A model generated the notes under the pieces. That model ran no database searches. It was not told where the DNA came from and worked only from the letters and a program-made list of their open reading frames with translations. A program made the position numbers and the translations under genes. A stretch of 14,611 nucleotides of DNA from Coraliomargarita_B sp036735565. Its GTDB lineage: Bacteria; Verrucomicrobiota; Verrucomicrobiia; Opitutales; Coraliomargaritaceae. How positions within the stretch are numbered: the first letter of the stretch is position 1; each line of letters starts with the position of its first letter. The stretch lies in the NCBI GenBank assembly GCA_036735565.1, contig DAINOC010000068.1, positions 1 to 14,611 of the forward strand. The letters run 5' to 3'. Below, in pieces: positions 1-4,804 of the stretch.

Positions 1-7
1 CTTGAAA

Positions 8-92
8 CCCTATCAAGTCGCTGGTCACAATGCCGTTCGCTCGTCCCTCGCTCACTGCGTGATACACCTCACCGTTGGCTAAAAAAATGAAG
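8..92 (+). repeat. TA-associated attC-like repeat, copy 1
   Basis: First of three homologous repeats (others at 508-596 and 1132-1212). Shared blocks are ATCAAG then CGCTGGT (12-25), GTGATACA (59-66), CTCACCG (68-74), and an A-rich tail ending AATGA (81-90). TCAC (25-28) pairs with GTGA (59-62), and the 3' core GTTGGCT (74-80) resembles the integron core GTTRRRY at six of seven positions. A TGA at 3-5 lies just before it, which is the spacing seen between a toxin stop codon and each of the other two copies. A third toxin gene probably ends at the left edge, but too little of it is present to call. Confidence 0.6.
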
Positions 93-130
93 AGTTTGGC
101 GGTTGAACTCCTGAATCTTCATGCCAAACT
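93..130. promoter_or_regulatory. inverted repeat upstream of hicB (possible operator)
   Basis: AGTTTGGC (93-100) and GCCAAACT (123-130) form a perfect 8-bp inverted repeat with a 22-nt spacer, ending 6 nt before the hicB ATG. A TTGAAC hexamer (103-108) inside it could be a -35 box, but no good -10 is visible. HicB and HicAB complexes commonly autorepress at inverted repeats, so an operator role is reasonable but inferred. Confidence 0.35.
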
Positions 131-136
131 AAAGGC

Positions 137-328
137 ATGAAATCGCAGATCACCTACTGGAGAGAAACGGACGGGAAGTTTTTGGGTTACTTGAACGATT
201 ACCCGGACCATTGGACACAAGGTGATGATCTTGAGGATCTTAAGGCACACCTTCGAGATCTATATCATGAATTTAAGACAAATGACCTTCCCGGAATCAA
301 GAAGATGGAAGAGATCGAAGTCGGATGA
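137..328 (+). CDS. hicB: HicB-family antitoxin (short form)
   Basis: A 63-residue protein matching the partial RNase H-like fold of short HicB antitoxins: an N-terminal strand ending in DGKFLGYL (12-19), the YPDHWTQG turn (22-29), then a helix DDLEDLKAHLRDLY (30-43). Proteins of this type are sometimes mis-annotated as 2-oxoisovalerate dehydrogenase subunits. It would neutralise the HicA toxin encoded immediately downstream (ATGA overlap at 325-328), so the two are translationally coupled. It ends where longer HicB proteins begin a separate DNA-binding domain, so any autoregulation must use the core fold or the complex. An in-frame TGA at 104-106 excludes a longer ATG form. An AAAGG lies only 1 nt upstream of the start, too close to be a normal Shine-Dalgarno. 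Antitoxin-first order (hicBA) is a known variant. Confidence 0.8.
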   Translation: MKSQITYWRETDGKFLGYLNDYPDHWTQGDDLEDLKAHLRDLYHEFKTNDLPGIKKMEEIEVG

Positions 329-504
329 AGCATCGGGATCTCGTCAAGCGGATTGAAGGCTTCGGTTGCCAGCTGCTTCGGCATGGTGGGAAGCACGACA
401 TTTATCATAACCCAAAGACGGGGGCGACTCAGCCGGTTCCCCGCCACAAAGAGATCAACGAAATTTTGGCTCGAAAGATTATCCGTGATTTGTCGGCCGA
501 TTGA
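325..504 (+). CDS. hicA: HicA-family mRNA interferase toxin
   Basis: A 59-residue protein. HicA toxins are small double-stranded-RNA-binding-like folds that cleave mRNA and arrest growth until bound by HicB. Visible hallmarks are the N-terminal helix with KHRDLVKRIEGFG (2-14) and the catalytic strand RHGGKHDIYHNP (19-30). Gly22 and His24 fall at the positions known to be essential in characterised HicA. The VPRHKEI segment (38-44) and the C-terminal helix ending KIIRDL follow. The start ATG overlaps the hicB stop codon, so it is probably translated by coupling. Length is normal for the family, so the toxin looks intact. An attC-like repeat begins 3 nt after the stop codon, suggesting that hicBA moves, or once moved, as one cassette. 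Confidence 0.85.
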   Translation: MKHRDLVKRIEGFGCQLLRHGGKHDIYHNPKTGATQPVPRHKEINEILARKIIRDLSAD

Positions 505-507
505 GAT

Positions 508-596
508 AGCCATCAAGGCGCTGGTATCAACTCCATTACGTCGCTCCACTCCTCCATTTCGTGATACAGCTCTCCGATGGCAGAAAATAAATTGAC
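508..596 (+). repeat. TA-associated attC-like repeat, copy 2 (best folded)
   Basis: Begins 3 nt after the hicA stop codon. Nested inverted repeats are visible. The outer stem is GCCATC (509-514) with GATGGC (576-581). Both sides then have a 5-nt, mostly unpaired spacer (515-519 and 571-575). The inner stem is GCTG plus TATCA (520-523, 525-529) with TGATACAGC (562-570), leaving G524 extrahelical. A 32-nt terminal loop follows. This R/spacer/L-with-bulge architecture is that of an integron attC site. The outer core ends ATC/GAT rather than the conserved AAC/GTT, so assignment as a functional attC is uncertain. The repeat homology itself is clear. Confidence 0.65.
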
Positions 597-628
597 AAAC
601 TGAAGTTGTCCAATAAGCTGGACAACTT
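592..628 (+). promoter_or_regulatory. yefM promoter and 10-bp palindromic operator
   Basis: A consensus -35 hexamer TTGACA (592-597) is followed 5 nt later by a perfect inverted repeat, AAGTTGTCCA (603-612) and TGGACAACTT (619-628), whose 6-nt loop includes a weak -10 candidate (TAAGCT, 614-619). The palindrome ends directly against the yefM ATG at 629. YefM/Phd antitoxins autorepress by binding palindromes overlapping their promoter, so this is the likely operator. The transcript would have a very short leader, or none. Confidence 0.55.
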
Positions 629-880
629 ATGAACGCAATTACCTATTCAAGCGCGAGAGAGAATCTGGCAAATACCATCACCGAAGTCTGCCGCAATCAC
701 GATCCGGTGATCATTACAAAAAAAGGCATCGAATCTGTCGTCATGATGTCTCTGGAGGATTACGAATCAATGAAGGAGACCACTTACCTGCTACGAAGCC
801 CAAAGAATGCCCGCAGGCTCCTGGAATCGATCCAGCAGCTCGAAGAAAGGAAAGGAACTGAGCGAGCGTTGTCAGAATGA
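629..880 (+). CDS. yefM: YefM/Phd-family antitoxin
   Basis: An 83-residue Phd/YefM antitoxin. The N-terminal DNA-binding and dimerisation fold shows ITYSSARENLA (4-14), the strand PVIITKKG (26-33) and VVMMSLEDYESM (37-48). The C-terminal toxin-wrapping segment carries the TTYLLRSPKNARRLLESI block (51-68) typical of YefM partners of YoeB. It would bind and inactivate YoeB and, with it, repress its own promoter at the palindrome immediately upstream. The ATG at 629 matches the usual family N terminus. The stop codon overlaps the yoeB start (ATGA, 877-880). There is no strong Shine-Dalgarno. Confidence 0.9.
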   Translation: MNAITYSSARENLANTITEVCRNHDPVIITKKGIESVVMMSLEDYESMKETTYLLRSPKNARRLLESIQQLEERKGTERALSE

Positions 881-1131
881 AGAAGATATTTTCAGACCGG
901 GCATGGGAAGACTACCTTTACTGGCAAAAGAACGATAAGCGCATGCTGAAAAAAGTAAACGATCTGATTAAGGATATCGACGGGAACCAGTATGAGGGGA
1001 TCGGTAAACCGGAAGCACTGAGGCACTCACTTTCGGGCTTTTGGTCTAGAAGAATCAATGAAGAGCATCGACTGGTTTATCGGATCATAGAAGACGAGAT
1101 TCACATTGCCCAGATACGCTACCACTACTGA
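877..1131 (+). CDS. yoeB: YoeB ribosome-dependent mRNA interferase toxin
   Basis: An 84-residue protein, the same length as E. coli YoeB and alignable to it without gaps. The conserved core includes DYLYWQ (12-17), KKVNDLIKD (25-33), GKPEAL (43-48), LSGFWSRRI (52-60), EEHRLVY (62-68) and the C-terminal RYHY (81-84). The known catalytic residues Glu46, Arg65, His83 and Tyr84 are all present, so the toxin should be active. YoeB cleaves mRNA at the ribosomal A site when YefM is degraded. Its ATG overlaps the yefM stop codon, giving translational coupling. An attC-like repeat starts immediately after the stop codon. Confidence 0.95.
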   Translation: MKKIFSDRAWEDYLYWQKNDKRMLKKVNDLIKDIDGNQYEGIGKPEALRHSLSGFWSRRINEEHRLVYRIIEDEIHIAQIRYHY

Positions 1132-1212
1132 TGCCATCAAGCTGCTGGTGGACAACACTGCGCTGTCACTCACTCCGTGCCAGAGCTCACCGATGGGAAA
1201 AAATGAAATTTT
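1132..1212 (+). repeat. TA-associated attC-like repeat, copy 3
   Basis: Begins 1 nt after the yoeB stop codon. Its left end is nearly identical to copy 2: GCCATCAAG, two differences, then GCTGGT, giving 15 of 17 matching positions. The right end shares AGCTCACCGATGG and an A-rich AAAAAATGAA tail with the other copies. CCATC (1134-1138) pairs with GATGG (1192-1196). The inner stem is weaker than in copy 2 (CTGG with CCAG, GCT with AGC). It closes the yefM-yoeB cassette and is the last copy in the array. Confidence 0.6.
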
Positions 1213-1213
1213 T

Positions 1214-1298
1214 GGACCGCACGCCGAGAGCGCGGAGCGTTTAAGGAGAGAAGAGGAATTCGAGCTGGCGAGAACTCAGCGTCCTCAGCGCTTGGTCC
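1214..1298. repeat. imperfect inverted-repeat element (MITE/REP-like)
   Basis: Outer arms GGACC (1214-1218) and GGTCC (1294-1298) enclose CGCCGAGAGCGCGGAG (1222-1237) and its imperfect partner CTCAGCGTCCTCAGCG (1275-1290), with about 12 of 16 positions pairing. The core between them (1238-1274) is purine-rich. No protein is supported here. This looks like a small noncoding repeat able to form a long hairpin, sitting at the junction between the TA array and the core chromosome. Confidence 0.45.
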
Positions 1299-1419
1299 GA
1301 TCTGCTTTGTATCCGGTCTTGTGGTCGCGATGCTCCTTGGAACTGCGGTTAGTCCCCAACCGTTACCTAGAGCAGCGATGAGGTGGCCTGAAGTTGCTGG
1401 ACCTGGAGTATTCCCACCT
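1299..1419. other. noncoding spacer downstream of the epimerase gene
   Basis: No supported gene is present. A short potential hairpin (CGGTT ... AACCG, about 1347-1365) lies downstream of the minus-strand epimerase stop codon, but no T-tract follows it, so a terminator is not called. The + strand frames open here are shadows. Confidence 0.4.
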
Positions 1420-2358
1420 TCAGCTCTCTTCCCTGAGCAGCTTGTCAAAATACTCGATCGTTGGCTTCAGTCCCTCGTCGAGGCTGACCTTGGGCTCCCA
1501 GTTTAGAATCCGGCGGGCATCGGTGATGTCCGGCTGGCGCTGTTTGGGGTCGTCCGAGGGGAGCGGTTGGTGGATGATCTTTGACCCGCTGCCGGTCATG
1601 GCGATGACTTTCTGGGCCAGCTCCATGATGGTGAACTCGCCGGGGTTACCGATATTCATCGGCCCGATCGTTTGATCCTGGTTCATGAGGCGGATGAAGC
1701 CCTCGATCAAGTCATCGACGTAGCAGAAGGAACGGGTCTGCTGGCCCTCGCCATAGACCGTGATATCCTGCCCCTGCAGGGCCTGCACGATGAAATTGGA
1801 AACCACCCGCCCGTCATCCGGGCACATGCGGGGGCCGTAGGTGTTAAATATGCGGACAATCCGGATATCCACCCCGTTCTGGCGGTGGTAGTCCATAAAG
1901 AGCGTCTCTGCACAGCGCTTGCCCTCGTCATAGCAGGAGCGGATACCGATCGGATTCACATGGCCCCAGTAGGACTCCGGCTGCGGGTGCACCTCGGGAT
2001 CGCCATAGACCTCGGAAGTTGAAGCCTGAAATACCCGGGCGTTGACCCGTTTGGCCAAACCGAGGCAATTGATCGCACCCATCACCGAGGTCTTGATCGT
2101 CTTGATCGCGTTATGCTGATAGTGCACCGGAGAGGCCGGGCAGGCGAGGTTATAGATCTGGTCGACCTCTGCTTTGAAGGGATCGGTCACATCATGCCGG
2201 ACCAGCTCAAACCCGGGATGATCGAGCAGGTGCAGGATATTCCGCTTCCGCCCGGTGAAGAAATTGTCGAGGCAGATGATCTCGTGCCCCTCGCGGAGCA
2301 AACGCTCGCTGAGGTGGCTGCCCAGAAATCCGGAACCTCCGGTGATTAAAATTCTCAT
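1420..2358 (-). CDS. UDP-glucuronate decarboxylase (UDP-xylose synthase)-like SDR epimerase
   Basis: A 312-residue extended short-chain dehydrogenase/reductase. Evidence includes the N-terminal NAD-binding glycine motif GGSGFLG (7-13), DNFFTGRKRN (31-40), the active-site STSEVYGDP segment (113-121), the catalytic YDEGK (YxxxK, 143-147), RIFNTYGP (169-176) and TRSFCYVDD (208-216). The sequence and length match bacterial UXS, which oxidises and decarboxylates UDP-glucuronate to UDP-xylose in the cytosol for surface polysaccharide synthesis. A dTDP-glucose 4,6-dehydratase-type reaction is the main alternative, but the FFTG and VYGDP segments favour UXS. The gene stands alone: no other sugar genes are in the window. 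No Shine-Dalgarno precedes the ATG. The leader instead carries the sequence GATCACCTCC, identical to the 16S rRNA 3' tail. Confidence 0.88.
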   Translation of the reverse strand: MRILITGGSGFLGSHLSERLLREGHEIICLDNFFTGRKRNILHLLDHPGFELVRHDVTDPFKAEVDQIYNLACPASPVHYQHNAIKTIKTSVMGAINCLGLAKRVNARVFQASTSEVYGDPEVHPQPESYWGHVNPIGIRSCYDEGKRCAETLFMDYHRQNGVDIRIVRIFNTYGPRMCPDDGRVVSNFIVQALQGQDITVYGEGQQTRSFCYVDDLIEGFIRLMNQDQTIGPMNIGNPGEFTIMELAQKVIAMTGSGSKIIHQPLPSDDPKQRQPDITDARRILNWEPKVSLDEGLKPTIEYFDKLLREES

Positions 2359-2463
2359 AGTTGTTTCGATTTGTGGTTTCGGAGGTGATCAACTTAGGTC
2401 AACTCAAGTGCATGGAAATCCTAAACTCAACGAGCCGCCGCTTTTTTAACGTTCCCGTAAACC

Positions 2464-4800
2464 ATGCGGATTGATGCCCAGGCAAAACAGGTGGCGCTCA
2501 GTGTCGGAGAACTCGCCGGGTTTCGCAACAGTCCGACAGATCGGCAGCGGGAGTCGGGACGTTGGCGGGCCGAAGTTGGCCAAAAATGGCACCAGGCGGC
2601 ACAGATCCGGGCCGCCGATGAGTTCCCCGGCGCACGATTTGAGGAGCGCTTCAGCGTGCGCTGGCTCCACAGCGGCTGGCAATTCGACATCCAGGGCCGC
2701 ATCGACCAACTGCTGCCCACTCCAGGGGGCTATTTGGTCCGCGAAGTAAAGACCGTCCGCAACGCCCTACCCGCCGACCAGGCCGATCTGGCCGAGCGCT
2801 ACCCTGATTATTTTGCACAGGCCGCCAGCTATCTCTGCCTTCTCCGCAAGCATCCCGAGTGGCGGCTCCATGAGCTGCGCGCCGAACTCATGTTCATCGA
2901 GATCGAGACCGGAGCCGTCCAGCGGGTGCCGCTCACGGAGGGTGATGAAGGCCGTTTTCTTAGTCAACTCGAGCGCCTCCTTCCCTATCTGGAAGATCGG
3001 CGCAACTGTCGCCTCCGCTTCGTTGAAGCTGCGATCAATCCGGCCTTTCCACAGCTGCGGGAAGGACAACAGGATGCCTTCGATGCGCTGGCAGTTTCCA
3101 GCATCCGTGCTCAGTCCGTGCTCTTCGAGGCGCCAACCGGATTCGGCAAGACCGGCACCATCCTCGAGCATGTGCTGCGCCGGATGCAAGAGGGACACTT
3201 TGATCGCTGCATCTACCTGACCAGCAAATCGACCGGTCAGTTGGAGACCGTTCGCCAACTACAGGCCATGACGGGCGGGCACCTGCGGTATATTCAGATG
3301 CGCAACCGGGAGGAGCATCGCATCGACCATGCGAAGCACCGCTGCACAGGGGACCGCCGTTGCGATGAAGGGTTGGAAACGCGCTGGGCGGAAGCCGGCA
3401 TCGACGCGGCAAGCCTGTTTGAAAATGGGTCGGTTCCGCTTGAAGTGGTTAAGACAATTGGCGCCTCAACCGGGCTCTGCCCCTATGCACTGACCCGGGC
3501 CTGCCTACCCTACGCCGACTTTTGGGTCGGTGACTACAACTACATCTTCGGGCCTGATTCGCGGCACCTCTTCCTCGATGCCCCCGGATTCGAGGCAAAC
3601 AGGACCTGCTTGATTGTCGATGAAGCCCACAATCTACCGGCCCGTGCAGCGGATGCCCTCAGCCTGACCCTGCGCGAATACGAGCTCACACTGGCGGCTG
3701 AAGCCCTGCGGGATGCGGGCGGCGCACGGCGCACGGTCAACCTCTACCTCGCCCTGGCCACACAGATCCGAAACGCCCCGAGCGGCCAGCGTCTGGACGA
3801 AGCGACGGTTTATACACTGGTTGATCTCTGTGAGGAAATCTCCCGGCAACTGGAACAGACTCCACTGCCCTTTGGTGAACTGCTCCCAAGCCTGCAAGAG
3901 CTTCTATGGAGCATCCCCCGGCTACTGCGGTCGCTCAACGGGCCAGCGGATGCCTGGTTATTCTGGATCGATGGCGTCGGTGAACTGCAGGCGACCTGCC
4001 TCCAGGCCTCCGCCTGGATTCAAGCCTGCCTGTCGCCCTTTGGGAGTGTGTGTTTAATGTCCGCGACGCTGGAACCCGTCGATTCCTTCCGCGCGGATTG
4101 CGGGCTCGATCCGGCTCAATCACCACTGGTCTGCGGGGAAGCCGCCTGGCGGGGAAACGCCTACGATGTCGCCATCGACACCCGGGTCGATACCCGCCTG
4201 AAACTCCGGTCCCAGCATTATGAAACAACGGCCGCGACCATCATCGCCGCCATCGAACACAGTCCGGGGCGTCCGGTTGCCGTGTTTTTCTCCAGCTACC
4301 AATACGCGGAGAATGTCCGCGAGTATCTCATCACACTGCGCCCCGACTTAAGGAGCCAGGTGCAGCCGCGTGGCGGGGACCTCAGCGAGCGGGAGACCTT
4401 CATCGCGGAAGGCCTGCTCTGTGCCGATGCCCTCTTTCTGATCCTCGGAAGCAGTTTTTCGGAGGGTATCGATCAACTGGGCGGGCAGATCGGGATCGCT
4501 ATCGTCGTGGGTCCGGCATTGCCCGAGATGAATCTCGTCCAGGAAGCGCGGCGTCAGCTGTCCGACGCCGCCACGCCTCAGGAGGCCTTCCAAAAGACCT
4601 GTATCGAGCCTGCCATGTGCCGCATCCACCAGGCCCTGGGCCGTCTGATCCGGGCTCCGGGACAATCGGCCAAGATCCTCCTGCACGGCAAGCGCTTCAC
4701 CGAGGCGGATTACTTCGAGCGCCTTCGCCCTGAATTTCAAACCGAACGGTGCATCCGCAATTCGACCGACCTGCTGGACTGGCTCGGGAACGGTCGCTGA
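2464..4800 (+). CDS. PD-(D/E)XK nuclease fused to Fe-S XPD/DinG-type superfamily 2 helicase
   Basis: A 778-residue fusion. The N-terminal part (about 60-190) has a RecB/Cas4-type nuclease core: GRID (Asp81), EVK (Glu94, Lys96) and the QAASY motif (Gln119, Tyr123). The helicase follows: Walker A APTGFGKT (223-230), four cysteines placed for a 4Fe-4S cluster (Cys294, Cys300, Cys339 in LCPY, Cys347), DEAH box (386-389), SATLE (533-537), SSSFSEGID (662-670) and the arginine-finger motif QALGRLIR (723-730). All catalytic residues appear intact. XPD/DinG helicases unwind DNA 5' to 3'. The nuclease suggests coupled unwinding and cleavage in repair, but the exact job is unknown. The start was chosen because the N terminus (MRIDAQAKQVALSVGELAGF) resembles this family. 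It has no Shine-Dalgarno. It converges with the M16 peptidase gene, 4 bp between stop codons. Confidence 0.9.
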   Translation: MRIDAQAKQVALSVGELAGFRNSPTDRQRESGRWRAEVGQKWHQAAQIRAADEFPGARFEERFSVRWLHSGWQFDIQGRIDQLLPTPGGYLVREVKTVRNALPADQADLAERYPDYFAQAASYLCLLRKHPEWRLHELRAELMFIEIETGAVQRVPLTEGDEGRFLSQLERLLPYLEDRRNCRLRFVEAAINPAFPQLREGQQDAFDALAVSSIRAQSVLFEAPTGFGKTGTILEHVLRRMQEGHFDRCIYLTSKSTGQLETVRQLQAMTGGHLRYIQMRNREEHRIDHAKHRCTGDRRCDEGLETRWAEAGIDAASLFENGSVPLEVVKTIGASTGLCPYALTRACLPYADFWVGDYNYIFGPDSRHLFLDAPGFEANRTCLIVDEAHNLPARAADALSLTLREYELTLAAEALRDAGGARRTVNLYLALATQIRNAPSGQRLDEATVYTLVDLCEEISRQLEQTPLPFGELLPSLQELLWSIPRLLRSLNGPADAWLFWIDGVGELQATCLQASAWIQACLSPFGSVCLMSATLEPVDSFRADCGLDPAQSPLVCGEAAWRGNAYDVAIDTRVDTRLKLRSQHYETTAATIIAAIEHSPGRPVAVFFSSYQYAENVREYLITLRPDLRSQVQPRGGDLSERETFIAEGLLCADALFLILGSSFSEGIDQLGGQIGIAIVVGPALPEMNLVQEARRQLSDAATPQEAFQKTCIEPAMCRIHQALGRLIRAPGQSAKILLHGKRFTEADYFERLRPEFQTERCIRNSTDLLDWLGNGR

Positions 4801-4804
4801 GCCC

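Noticed and set aside
1..1212. CRISPR array as explanation for the left-end repeats
   Set aside because: The repeats are about 80 bp, imperfect, and separated by 400-550 bp of coding sequence, unlike short identical repeats with short spacers.
1106..1448. Overlapping frames after yoeB on both strands
   Set aside because: They span the attC-like repeat and the inverted-repeat element. They have no domain and no ribosome binding site.
2412..2474. 20-codon upstream frame overlapping the helicase start
   Set aside because: The nearest Shine-Dalgarno-like sequence is more than 25 nt away, and no protein family or conservation supports it.
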